31,916 bases of DNA from CAVPKN01 sp964588495 (GTDB lineage Bacteria; Chlamydiota; Chlamydiia; Chlamydiales; JAAKFR01), in the NCBI GenBank assembly GCA_964588495.1, contig CAZPPS010000027.1, forward strand, positions 1 through 31,916, in the 5' to 3' direction. Shown here piece by piece: positions 8,297 through 16,547 of this stretch. Position numbers and translations under genes: made by a program. The notes under the pieces were generated by a model that was given only the letters and a program-made list of their open reading frames with translations, did no database searches and was not told where the DNA came from. Position 1 is the stretch's first letter; each line of letters starts with the position of its first letter.

Positions 8297-9937
8297 TCAC
8301 TTGATATTCCAATGCTGGACAATAGGGAACCTTCGTCCTACTGTGAACGCCTTTTTAGTTACTCGAAGCCCAAGGGGGGCTTGTCTCCGCTTATATTCAT
8401 TGAGATGGATTTTGCGCACGAGCTCTTTAACAAGAGGCAAAGGAATCTCATATTGATCTGCCACCTCTTCGATCGATAAATGCTCTTCTACATACCCTTG
8501 AAGGACACGGTCGAGCACAGAATATTCGGGAAGGGAATCGGTATCTTTCTGGTGAAAGCGGAGCTCAGCAGTGGGGGCTTTTGTCATTACGCTCTCAGGA
8601 ATGATTTCCTTTTCTCGGTTGATGTAGCGCGCAAGTGTATAAACCTGTTCCTTAATGACATCGCTGAGCACACACAGAGCCCCACACATATCTCCATAAA
8701 GGGTAGAAAATCCCACCCCCATCTCGCTTTTGTTGGATGTGCATAACACCAAATACCCAAACTTATTGGAAAAAGCCATCAAGAGAGCACCCCGAATGCG
8801 GGCTTGAAGATTTTCCTCAGTGACATCAACTGGCTGGTCTTTAAATTGAGGGGCAAGTGTTTCTAAAAAAGCCTGAAAGGGGCCTTCGATAGAGAGTGTC
8901 TCCAGTTGAATATCGAGATTTTTAGCTATTGTGTCGGCATCAGAAAAACTTTCCTCTGAAGAATAGCGGGAAGGGAGAGCAAAGGACACGATATTTTCTT
9001 TACCGAGAGCCTCTTTGGCAATGGCCGCCACAACAGCAGAATCAATCCCTCCAGAGAGGCCAAAACAGGCTTTTTTCAGACCCGATTTGTGAAAATAGTC
9101 GCGCACTCCAAGCACAAGAGCTTTGAAAAGATCCTCTATCGGATCTGAGCGTATCAGCTTTTGGTGGAAACCCTGCGTCAAATCAACGCGCAAGAAATCT
9201 TCTTCAAAGCTTTTCCCATAATTGAAAATGGTCCCGTCAGGAGCCACACACAGGCTAAAACCATCAAAAATGAGACCGTCATTAGCCCCAACTTGATTAC
9301 AAAAAAGAGTGGGACATTTCAAGGCTAAAGAGGTGGTTTTGCACACCTCAAAACGTGTTTCCGCTCTACGGATATAATAGGGGGACGCTGAAAGGTTAAT
9401 CAAAAGATCGATCTTTTCCTTTTTGAGCTCTTCGATGGGATCGTGACTGTAGCTCACGTATTCGGATGCGGCTCCAGAGTGCTGCCAGATATCTTCACAG
9501 ATGGTGATCCCCACTTTTTTCCCAGCAATATCCCAAACACGGACGGTTTCTGCAGGATCAAAATAGCGTCTTTCTGAAAAGACATCATAATCGGGCAAAA
9601 GCATTTTGTCTGAAAAGCCTAAAAGCTTTCCCTCTTGGATGATCGCGGCTGAGTTGAACCGCTTTTTTTCACCTGCAGGATTAGTCCGGACACAGCCTAC
9701 GATTGCAGTTATCCCTTGAGTTACCGCAACAATGTTTTGAAGAGCCTCTTCACACGCGGCAACGAAGCTTGGAAGTAGCAATAAATCTTCAGGAGGATAG
9801 CCACAAATAGCCATTTCGGGGAAAACAACGATCTGCGCTCCCTCTCTTTTGCCCTTTTGAATCGCTTCGATGATTTTTTTACTGTTATACTCTAGATCGC
9901 CAATAATCGGATTGATTTGGGCAAGTGCAACAATCAC
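8297..9937 (-). CDS. nadE: Glutamine-dependent NAD+ synthetase
   Basis: NadE amidates nicotinic acid adenine dinucleotide to NAD+ using ammonia cut from glutamine. The 546-residue protein has an N-terminal nitrilase-type glutaminase domain with triad Glu41 (VVFPEMAICGYPP), Lys111 (GFSDKMLLPDYDVF) and Cys147 (GITICEDIW). A C-terminal synthetase domain carries the ATP-pyrophosphatase P-loop SGGIDS (295-300), followed by LCTSNKSEMGVGFSTLYGD. This is the two-domain bacterial form of normal length. The start MIVALAQINP is the standard N-terminus. It follows nqrF on the same strand with a 2-base gap, so the two are probably cotranscribed. Confidence 0.95.
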   Translation of the reverse strand: MIVALAQINPIIGDLEYNSKKIIEAIQKGKREGAQIVVFPEMAICGYPPEDLLLLPSFVAACEEALQNIVAVTQGITAIVGCVRTNPAGEKKRFNSAAIIQEGKLLGFSDKMLLPDYDVFSERRYFDPAETVRVWDIAGKKVGITICEDIWQHSGAASEYVSYSHDPIEELKKEKIDLLINLSASPYYIRRAETRFEVCKTTSLALKCPTLFCNQVGANDGLIFDGFSLCVAPDGTIFNYGKSFEEDFLRVDLTQGFHQKLIRSDPIEDLFKALVLGVRDYFHKSGLKKACFGLSGGIDSAVVAAIAKEALGKENIVSFALPSRYSSEESFSDADTIAKNLDIQLETLSIEGPFQAFLETLAPQFKDQPVDVTEENLQARIRGALLMAFSNKFGYLVLCTSNKSEMGVGFSTLYGDMCGALCVLSDVIKEQVYTLARYINREKEIIPESVMTKAPTAELRFHQKDTDSLPEYSVLDRVLQGYVEEHLSIEEVADQYEIPLPLVKELVRKIHLNEYKRRQAPLGLRVTKKAFTVGRRFPIVQHWNIK

Positions 9938-9939
9938 TT

Positions 9940-11244
9940 TTAGCTCCCAAAATCATCGAGAACGATGTTTTCACGGGGCACTCCATAATCATCGAGCAAC
10001 TTCAAAACGCTGGAGTTGTGCATGGGAGGGCCGCAGACATAATACAGGGCTTCTTCCGGAGCATCCATTTTTTTAAGCTGACCTAGCTCAAAGGCTTTAA
10101 AGAGATAATTCGTTTTCTCAGGATCACTTTTCGGCCAGCCAGCAGCGATATCGTCCGGAAGGGGCTCTGAGAGGACTAAATGGTAGCGGAAATTTGAGTG
10201 TCCGCGCGCTAAATCCTCATATTCTTTTTGATAGATATTTTCCTTTAAGGAACGGGCTCCATACCACAAATCGAGCTCTCTTTTGCTATTTTCTGTGAGG
10301 AACAAATGCAAAATGTGGCTTCTGCCAAAGGAAGACCCTGCTCCCCCAATCAAAAATACAAGAGGGCGCCCATCATCGATCATAAACGACTCCCCATAAG
10401 GACCAGAAAGCTTAACCTTATCGCCAGGCTTCAAACCAAATGTGTAGCTTGAGCAGATCCCCCACGGGATTTTTTTCATCATCTCCCCTTTAAGGAAAGG
10501 GGGCGTGGCGATCCGGATGTTGAATTTCAAAGTCCTCCCTTCAGCGGGATAGGAGGCCATCGAATAGGCCCGAATCACTTCCCCTTTAGAAAGGTGGCTA
10601 AAATCCACTAAGTGGCCAAAAAGCCCAAATTTTTCCCAATCACTGTAGTACTTGGGGTCCATCGTCTGTTTCCAATCGCTCGTATTGGTCTTGAAATGGG
10701 GCACATGAAATTGTAAATAGCCTCCGGAGCGGTAAGGGATGGCATCCCCTTCAGGAATTTGAACGATCAGCTCTTTGATGAAGGTGGCGACATTTTCGTT
10801 GCTCACAACAGTCGCTTCCCACTCTTTAACGCTCAAATAACGCTCTTCCACGTGCACATGCAGATCATGTTTAACCTTGAGCTGACATGACAGCCTCCAG
10901 CCCTCTTTGAGCTGCTGCTTGGAAAAGGTGGCCTTGTCGGTCTCTAAAGGATCCTCAATTCCATCCAAAACTTGCAAACGGCATTGCTTACAGGTTGCCT
11001 TTCCCCCGCAAGGCGAAGGAACAGGCACCCCCTCAGAAGTCAAGGCAGAAAGGAGCGTCTGCCCACCAGCAACAGTTTTAGTCAACTCGGGGTCTTCATT
11101 GATCCGAATGCAGCAAGGAGCCGTCCTTACCAGCTTTTTTTTGGTATACAAAATCATGGCCGTCAAAATGAGGCCAATGATGACAAAAGCTGCAACAGCA
11201 ACCAGCGTGAGTGTGAGTCCTTGAATAAATTGCGCTAAAAACAT
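9940..11244 (-). CDS. nqrF: Na+-translocating NADH:quinone reductase subunit F
   Basis: NqrF is the NADH-oxidising entry subunit of the sodium-pumping Na+-NQR complex in the inner membrane. The 434-residue protein has one N-terminal membrane anchor (about residues 8-33). A ferredoxin-type [2Fe-2S] domain follows with Cys79, Cys85, Cys88 (PCGGKATCKQC) and Cys120. Then comes a ferredoxin-reductase-like FAD module with RAYSMASYP and an NADH site at FLIGGAGSSFGRSHILHLF. The length is slightly above the usual 405-410 residues. The other nqr subunits are not in the window; split nqr genes are known in chlamydiae. Confidence 0.94.
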   Translation of the reverse strand: MFLAQFIQGLTLTLVAVAAFVIIGLILTAMILYTKKKLVRTAPCCIRINEDPELTKTVAGGQTLLSALTSEGVPVPSPCGGKATCKQCRLQVLDGIEDPLETDKATFSKQQLKEGWRLSCQLKVKHDLHVHVEERYLSVKEWEATVVSNENVATFIKELIVQIPEGDAIPYRSGGYLQFHVPHFKTNTSDWKQTMDPKYYSDWEKFGLFGHLVDFSHLSKGEVIRAYSMASYPAEGRTLKFNIRIATPPFLKGEMMKKIPWGICSSYTFGLKPGDKVKLSGPYGESFMIDDGRPLVFLIGGAGSSFGRSHILHLFLTENSKRELDLWYGARSLKENIYQKEYEDLARGHSNFRYHLVLSEPLPDDIAAGWPKSDPEKTNYLFKAFELGQLKKMDAPEEALYYVCGPPMHNSSVLKLLDDYGVPRENIVLDDFGS

Positions 11245-11294
11245 TTGCCCTAAAGGTATACTCCATCAGCCAAAATTATAAAAAGAGTTGTTTT

Positions 11295-11326
11295 CGTGCC
11301 CGTGCCCTTGCCCGTGCCTGTGCCCG
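11295..11326. repeat. GTGCCC-type hexamer array
   Basis: This is a short GC-rich run of about five GTGCC(C/T) units, one of them degenerate (TTGCCC). It lies in the gap between nqrF and the dehydrogenase gene, 2 bases from the stop codon of the latter. The same units form the two arms at 19286-19392. Confidence 0.7.
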
Positions 11327-11328
11327 AT

Positions 11329-12219
11329 TTAATTTTTCAGGCCGGCAAGTTCGCGGGTGAGGAGCATGATGGAGGACCAGTCGAACTGCGCTCTGCCGCG
11401 GTTCATGCTAGCAAGGAGTTTTTCGTGGACATGGTCGAGGATAGGCATGGGGGTTTGGTTTTCGTCTGCAACAGTATGGAGCAGGCGCATGTCTTTGAGG
11501 CCAAGGTCGAGGGCAAAGCCTCCTGAGGCAAAATCTCGTGTACACCACATTTTTTCGTAGGAGTGAAACACGGGAGAGTCAAAAAGGGAAGTTCCCAGAA
11601 TTTCGACTGCCTTGTCGACAGAAATTCCCTCTTTTTCGAGCAAGGTGGAGGCTTCGGAAAATAATTCTAAAAAGCCAATGATCATAAAATTATTACATAA
11701 TTTGTAAACCATGGCTTGGCGAGCCTGGTCCCCTAGGTCATAAATTTTGACGCTCATCGTCTTTAAAACGGCACAGGCTTCCTCTTTTAATCCAGGATCT
11801 CCAGCCAGAAAAATCCATAAAGAGCCTGCTTTGGCTCTCTCTGGACGCCCTGAAACGGGGGCTGCCAAAAAGGTCGATCCCCTCTCTTTGTGCTGTTTTT
11901 CTAAGGCATCAGCTATTGCAGGCGACACTGTGCTCATTGTAACGTGAATCTTTGGAAGTGTAGAGGCGCTCATCAAGCCGTTAGGACCGTTCACGATCTC
12001 ATTGAGAGCCGCATCATTTGAAACCATCGTGATCACAATGTCACATTCAGTGGCAAGCTCTGCCGGCGTTTGCATCCATTTAGCTCCCAGTCCCAGAAGC
12101 GCTGCGGCCTTGTCTTTTGTTCGATTGTAAACACAGAGAGAAAAACCCGCTTTTAAAATATTATCTGCCATCGGCAATCCCATTTTTCCCAGTCCAATAA
12201 AGCCAATTTTTGTTCCCAT
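11329..12219 (-). CDS. NAD(P)-dependent beta-hydroxyacid dehydrogenase (3-hydroxyisobutyrate dehydrogenase family)
   Basis: The 296-residue protein has an N-terminal Rossmann site IGFIGLGKMGLPMADNI (GxGxxG at residues 9-14). A substrate-binding glycine segment, APVSGRPERAKAG, follows. The catalytic lysine lies in MVYKLCNNFMI, as in 3-hydroxyisobutyrate, tartronate-semialdehyde and glyoxylate/succinate-semialdehyde reductases. The substrate cannot be decided from sequence by eye. ATG 12219 is chosen because GGAAG precedes it at a proper distance; an in-frame ATG at 12234 lies 15 bases further upstream and overlaps that site. The gene stands apart from nqrF, separated by the hexamer array. Confidence 0.85.
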   Translation of the reverse strand: MGTKIGFIGLGKMGLPMADNILKAGFSLCVYNRTKDKAAALLGLGAKWMQTPAELATECDIVITMVSNDAALNEIVNGPNGLMSASTLPKIHVTMSTVSPAIADALEKQHKERGSTFLAAPVSGRPERAKAGSLWIFLAGDPGLKEEACAVLKTMSVKIYDLGDQARQAMVYKLCNNFMIIGFLELFSEASTLLEKEGISVDKAVEILGTSLFDSPVFHSYEKMWCTRDFASGGFALDLGLKDMRLLHTVADENQTPMPILDHVHEKLLASMNRGRAQFDWSSIMLLTRELAGLKN

Positions 12220-12292
12220 TTTCACTTCCACCATAAATTTAAAAATTTTGATTTTAGCCCACAGAACTCTTATTTACACCAAAAAAGCAGGC

Positions 12293-12320
12293 TTGATTGT
12301 TCCAGAAAAAGGGCTTATAA
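12293..12320 (+). promoter_or_regulatory. Sigma-70-type promoter for htpG
   Basis: TTGATT (12293-12298), a 16-base spacer and TATAAT (12315-12320) lie 33 bases before the htpG start. Transcription would begin near 12327. No CIRCE-type heat-shock inverted repeat (TTAGCACTC-N9-GAGTGCTAA) is visible. Confidence 0.6.
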
Positions 12321-12353
12321 TGATGCCTTATCAATGTAAAAAAGCAGGTTTAT

Positions 12354-14165
12354 ATGGTTCAGGGAACACTAAAAATTCATAGCGAAAATATTTTGCCAAT
12401 CATCAAAAAATGGCTCTATTCAGATAAAGATATTTTTGTCAGAGAACTTGTCTCAAACGCCTGCGATGCCATCTCCAAGATGCGATTGATTGCTGAAACT
12501 GAAATCAGCGAACCCCGCATTTCTATCAAAATCGACAAAGACAAACGAACACTCACCTTTTCTGATAATGGCATCGGGATGACCCACGAAGAGGTTGAAA
12601 AATACATTGCCCAGATCGCCTTTTCAGGAGCTGAAGAGTTTGTCAAAAAATACCAGACAAACAAAGAAGAAGATCAAATTATTGGACACTTTGGACTCGG
12701 CTTTTACTCTGCTTATATGGTCGCTCAGAATGTGGAGATCAACACCCTTTCTTTCGAAAAAGGGGCAGAATCTGTTTTGTGGAGCTGTGATGGCTCATCG
12801 TCTTATACAATTGAAAAAGGGTCCAAACAAGAGCGTGGAACCGAAATTACCTTGAGTCTTTCTCCCGATGAAGATGAATATCTGGACGCTTCCCGCCTGC
12901 GCCAAATCCTCAACGCCTATTGCAGCTTCCTCCCCTATCCCATTTATTTAAACGACAGTCTGATCAACGAAAAACAGCCCCTTTGGATGAAGGCGCCCGC
13001 TGAATGTACAGACAAGGAATACATCGATTTCTACCATCATCTCTTTCCGATGGAAAATGAACCTCTTTTCTGGATCCATCTCAATGTCGATTATCCCTTC
13101 AATCTGAAAGGGATTTTGTATTTCCCCAAAATCACGCAGGAAAGTGATCTGAAAAAAGAGAGTATCAAACTCTTCTGCAACCGTGTTTTTGTTTCTGACA
13201 ACTGCAAGGATCTTCTCCCCGATTATCTGATGATCTTAAGAGGAGCCATCGATAGCCCCGATATCCCGCTCAACGTCTCCAGAAGTTATCTACAGATGGA
13301 TCGGACTGTCCGCCAGCTGGGAGTCCATTTATCCAAAAAAATCGCCGACAGACTCTCCAACCTCTATATCAACGAACGGGAAAAATTCCTCTCTTATTGG
13401 GAAGACATTGAATTGATCATCAAGTATGGCGCCCTTCAAGACGAAAAATTCTATGAGAGAGCCAAAGAGTTCTTGATTTATAAAAACGCCGAAAATAGCT
13501 GGACCACTCTTGCCGAATACCAAGAAAGAAATCCCAATCAGCCGATCTATTATACCTACGAAGATGGTCCGTTTCTCGATCTCTACAAAGAGAAAAAGAT
13601 CGAAGTTCTCTTTATCCGCACCTCAATGATCGATCAGGCCCTGATCCAGATGCTCGAAAAGAAAACGAGCGCGACATTCAAACGTATCGACGGCCATATT
13701 GACGATACAATTCTCGATCCGAGCAAAGAAAAAGGGCTTTTGGATGCCGATGGAAGAAGTGAAGCTGCAAGACTTGCTGAATTTTTCAAAAAGAAGCTCC
13801 AGATCGAAGGTGTCGAAGTGGAAGCCAAAAGTTTGGCCAGTCACTCAATCCCCGCTTTCTTGATGATTAAAGAAGAAGATCGGAGACTGCGCGACACTCT
13901 CGCCTTTCACAACAAAATGTCTAAAAAAGAGACCTCTGCCTTCATCAAACCGACTTTTGTCATCAATACCAACAGCAAACTCATCAACGCGATCCACTCT
14001 GTCGAACAGAAAGACCCCGAACTTGCCGAGAAAATGGCCCGCGAAGTCTACGACTTAAGCTGCCTCTCCCAAAGAGAAATGGAACCCGAAGGACTCTCCG
14101 AGTTTGTGGCCCGTAGCACCCATGTTCTCGAAGCTTTAGCCCTAAAGGTCTCTTCAGAGAGCTAG
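12354..14165 (+). CDS. htpG: Hsp90-family chaperone HtpG
   Basis: HtpG is a dimeric ATP-dependent cytoplasmic chaperone. The 603-residue protein is close to the bacterial norm. It has the GHKL ATPase motifs in order: ELVSNACDAISK, SDNGIGMT, and GHFGLGFYSAYMVA. The middle-domain segment RGAIDSPDIPLNVSRSYLQ includes the conserved catalytic Arg region. A GCAGG sequence precedes the ATG. The gene stands alone with its own promoter and is followed after 52 bases by the arginase gene. Confidence 0.95.
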   Translation: MVQGTLKIHSENILPIIKKWLYSDKDIFVRELVSNACDAISKMRLIAETEISEPRISIKIDKDKRTLTFSDNGIGMTHEEVEKYIAQIAFSGAEEFVKKYQTNKEEDQIIGHFGLGFYSAYMVAQNVEINTLSFEKGAESVLWSCDGSSSYTIEKGSKQERGTEITLSLSPDEDEYLDASRLRQILNAYCSFLPYPIYLNDSLINEKQPLWMKAPAECTDKEYIDFYHHLFPMENEPLFWIHLNVDYPFNLKGILYFPKITQESDLKKESIKLFCNRVFVSDNCKDLLPDYLMILRGAIDSPDIPLNVSRSYLQMDRTVRQLGVHLSKKIADRLSNLYINEREKFLSYWEDIELIIKYGALQDEKFYERAKEFLIYKNAENSWTTLAEYQERNPNQPIYYTYEDGPFLDLYKEKKIEVLFIRTSMIDQALIQMLEKKTSATFKRIDGHIDDTILDPSKEKGLLDADGRSEAARLAEFFKKKLQIEGVEVEAKSLASHSIPAFLMIKEEDRRLRDTLAFHNKMSKKETSAFIKPTFVINTNSKLINAIHSVEQKDPELAEKMAREVYDLSCLSQREMEPEGLSEFVARSTHVLEALALKVSSES

Positions 14166-14200
14166 AAACTTGTTAGACTTGGTATAAGATGGCATAAGAT

Positions 14201-14219
14201 ATGCTGGCTATTTCAGCAT
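14201..14219 (+). promoter_or_regulatory. Small hairpin covering the arginase start codon
   Basis: ATGCTG (14201-14206) can pair with CAGCAT (14214-14219) across a 7-base loop, which places two bases of the start codon in the stem. No Shine-Dalgarno sequence is visible before this gene. The hairpin might limit initiation, but a 6-base stem is easily fortuitous. Confidence 0.25.
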
Positions 14220-15099
14220 GTACGATATTATTGGCGCAGGCTTTGGCTTTGGGGCACAGCTCATAGAATGCGCATTTGGCCCTGAAGCTCTTTTCGCTCA
14301 AGGGCTTCTTGAATTTTTAGAAAAAAAGAACATCCTTTGCAAAGGTGAGTTGCTTTTTCCTGAAAGAAGAGTGGGAGAAAAAAGAGTCTCGTTTCAGGAG
14401 GCGCTTCCTATTCTTCAGGATTTTGCAAAGCAACTCGCTGAATTTGTGTATCTTGCGATGAAATCAAAAGATTTTCCTATCGTGCTTGGAGGAGATCACT
14501 CCATTGCGGTAGGTACATGGAATGGCGTCTACCGTCATCTTCAAGCACCTTTTGGTTTGATTTGGATTGATGCTCATATGGACGCGCATACCACAGAAAC
14601 ATCCCCTTCCAAGGCATGGCATGGAATGCCAGCAGCTGCCCTTTTAGGCTTTGGTGAACCCAAACTATCACAGCTTGCCGGGCCAGCCCCCATTCTTGCG
14701 CCAGAAAATCTCTGCTTCGTCGGTCCTAGATCTTTCGAAAAAGAGGAGGCTCGTCTTTTAGAAGAGCTTCATGTCAAAGTATTTTCTTCCAAAGAGATAT
14801 TGATGCGCGGCATGGAAGTTGTCATGCAGGAGGCGATCGATCATGTGCTAAAAAAAGGCGCAGTTTTCGGGGTCAGCTGTGATTTGGATATCCTTGACCC
14901 AACAGAATGTCCAGGCGTTGGATCTCCTGAAAAAAATGGCCTCCCTTTTGCCGAGCTACGCAAAGGTCTTCGGATACTAAAAGAGCATCCCGCATTTATT
15001 GCTTTTGAACTTGTTGAGTACAATCCTCTGCGGGATGTCGAAGGGCGAACAAAAAAAATTTGCTTTGAAATTCTCTTAGATATCATGAGTCATAAATAG
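14218..15099 (+). CDS. rocF: Arginase (ureohydrolase family)
   Basis: This 293-residue ureohydrolase would split arginine into ornithine and urea. The dimanganese ligands are all present: His94 in GGDHS, Asp118, His120 and Asp122 in DAHMDAH, and Asp222 and Asp224 in SCDLDILDP. The HGMP segment after the DAHxD motif and the FELVEYNPLRD region resemble arginase more than agmatinase or formiminoglutamase. The next gene, ornithine aminotransferase, uses the product, which strengthens the arginase call. The start MYDIIGAGFGFGAQ is near a family-typical N-terminus. Confidence 0.82.
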   Translation: MYDIIGAGFGFGAQLIECAFGPEALFAQGLLEFLEKKNILCKGELLFPERRVGEKRVSFQEALPILQDFAKQLAEFVYLAMKSKDFPIVLGGDHSIAVGTWNGVYRHLQAPFGLIWIDAHMDAHTTETSPSKAWHGMPAAALLGFGEPKLSQLAGPAPILAPENLCFVGPRSFEKEEARLLEELHVKVFSSKEILMRGMEVVMQEAIDHVLKKGAVFGVSCDLDILDPTECPGVGSPEKNGLPFAELRKGLRILKEHPAFIAFELVEYNPLRDVEGRTKKICFEILLDIMSHK

Positions 15100-15209
15100 A
15101 CTATTTTTGAGTAGATTTGCATCAAAATTTTGAGAGCATATGCGTACATACGGTCGAGAAATTTTGATGCAAAGATGCCAAAAAGAGCAATTTTAACGAA
15201 CAAATGGAA
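15100..15209. mobile_element. Decayed MITE-like element (copy B)
   Basis: These 110 bases match 8137-8246 in reverse orientation with nine mismatches. Both outer terminal repeats have been lost; the TTTCGAAAGAG part present in copy A is deleted before GTCTAAT. The internal palindrome is perfect here: TTTGCATCAAAATTT (15116-15130) with its complement at 15159-15173. The element begins at the base after the arginase stop codon and ends 7 bases before the aminotransferase start. The whole intergenic region therefore derives from it. Confidence 0.65.
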
Positions 15210-15216
15210 GTCTAAT

Positions 15217-16413
15217 ATGGAAAAAATGCTTCTTGAACAAAGGTATTGTGCACATAACTACAATCCGCTTCCCGTTGTTCTGACAAAAGGAAAAGGTGTT
15301 TGGGTGTGGGATCACGAGGGGAGAAAATATCTCGACATGATCAGCGCCTATTCTGCGCTAAGCTTTGGTCATTGTCACCCTAAAATTTTAAAAGCCCTTT
15401 ACGCCCAAGCAAAACACCTTGCAGTGACATCTCGGGCAGTTTATACCGACAATCTGGGCCCTGTTTTGAAAAAGCTGTGCGATTTGGCAGGACTCGATGC
15501 AGCCCTTCCCATGAATACAGGTGCAGAAGCTGTTGAGACTGCGATTAAAGCGGCAAGGCTTTGGGGTTACCAAATCAAGGGAATTGAGCCTAATTCAGCC
15601 GAAATCATTGTTGCCCAAAATAATTTTCATGGAAGGACAACAACCATAGTCGGTTTTTCAAGCGAAGAGAAATACCGGAAAAATTTCGGCCCCTTCACAC
15701 CTGGATTTAAGACAATTCCTTTTGGCTCAACAGAAGCTTTGATTTCCGCAATCACTCCGCAGACCTGCGCTTTTCTTGTAGAGCCGATCCAGGGGGAGGC
15801 TGGTATTCTCATTCCCCCTGATGGGTGGTTAAAAAGTGTTGCCCAAATCTGCAAAAAAAACGGCATCCTCCTCCTTCTCGATGAAATCCAATCGGGGCTT
15901 GGACGGACAGGAAAGCTTTTTGCCTTTGAACACGAAGAGCTTCAGCCTGATGGGATCATGGTAGGAAAAGCCCTTGGCGGCGGATTTCTCCCTATTTCAG
16001 CATTTGTTGGTAAAAAGGAGATTATTGATCTTTTCACACCGGGATCTCATGGCTCTACATTTGGTGGTAATCCCCTGGCAGCTGCGGTCGCTTACGCGGC
16101 GCTAAACATCCTCAAAGAAGAAAATCTTGTCGAAAATAGCTTTCTATTAGGAAACTATTTCCTTGGAGAATTGAAACAAATTCAAAGCCCTTATATCACA
16201 GCCATTCGAGGCAAAGGACTCTGGATTGGGATGGATTTACATCCGAATCACCTGACAGGAAGGGAGGCAGCTGAAGCTCTTCTTGAAAAAGGCATTCTTT
16301 GCAAGGAAACGCATCAGTCTACTATCCGCTTTGCCCCTCCCCTCACCATCACCAAAAAAGAGATCGATTGGGCCCTCAAGCAACTCCGCTCTTTTTTTGA
16401 GAAGAAATTTTAG
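15217..16413 (+). CDS. rocD: Ornithine aminotransferase
   Basis: This PLP enzyme moves the delta-amino group of ornithine to 2-oxoglutarate, giving glutamate 5-semialdehyde. The 398-residue fold-type I class III aminotransferase has MNTGAEAVETAIKAARLW, NNFHGRTT, VEPIQGEAGI, the PLP-binding Asp222 in LLLDEIQSGLGRTGK, and the Schiff-base Lys251 in MVGKALGGGFLPISA. The spacing and motifs fit RocD rather than ArgD, and the arginase next door supports this. ATG 15217 has GGAAG six bases upstream and gives the usual N-terminus; a longer in-frame TTG start would lie inside the repeat element. Confidence 0.88.
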   Translation: MEKMLLEQRYCAHNYNPLPVVLTKGKGVWVWDHEGRKYLDMISAYSALSFGHCHPKILKALYAQAKHLAVTSRAVYTDNLGPVLKKLCDLAGLDAALPMNTGAEAVETAIKAARLWGYQIKGIEPNSAEIIVAQNNFHGRTTTIVGFSSEEKYRKNFGPFTPGFKTIPFGSTEALISAITPQTCAFLVEPIQGEAGILIPPDGWLKSVAQICKKNGILLLLDEIQSGLGRTGKLFAFEHEELQPDGIMVGKALGGGFLPISAFVGKKEIIDLFTPGSHGSTFGGNPLAAAVAYAALNILKEENLVENSFLLGNYFLGELKQIQSPYITAIRGKGLWIGMDLHPNHLTGREAAEALLEKGILCKETHQSTIRFAPPLTITKKEIDWALKQLRSFFEKKF

Positions 16414-16487
16414 AGTGCGGATCGCCACGCTCCAGGAAGGCTTTGACCATCGCCGAGAGAATCCTCACTTTACATTAAATTAATTTT

Positions 16488-16516
16488 TTGACTTTTTAAA
16501 TAAAAGGGCGTACAAT
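16488..16516 (+). promoter_or_regulatory. Strong sigma-70-type promoter
   Basis: TTGACT (16488-16493), exactly 17 bases of AT-rich spacer, then TACAAT (16511-16516). The predicted transcript starts near 16523, about 25 bases before the ATG at 16548. AGGG lies just upstream of that ATG. It is one of the best promoter matches noticed in the window. Confidence 0.65.
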
Positions 16517-16547
16517 CTATTCATTAATTATTTAACTACAGGGCTTT

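Noticed and set aside
8297..9937. Possibility that nadE is truncated by the adjacent element.
   Set aside because: The protein has both full domains and normal length. The element ends about 10 bases beyond the stop codon.
12241..12353. Search for a CIRCE heat-shock operator before htpG.
   Set aside because: No TTAGCACTC/GAGTGCTAA inverted pair is visible in the upstream region.
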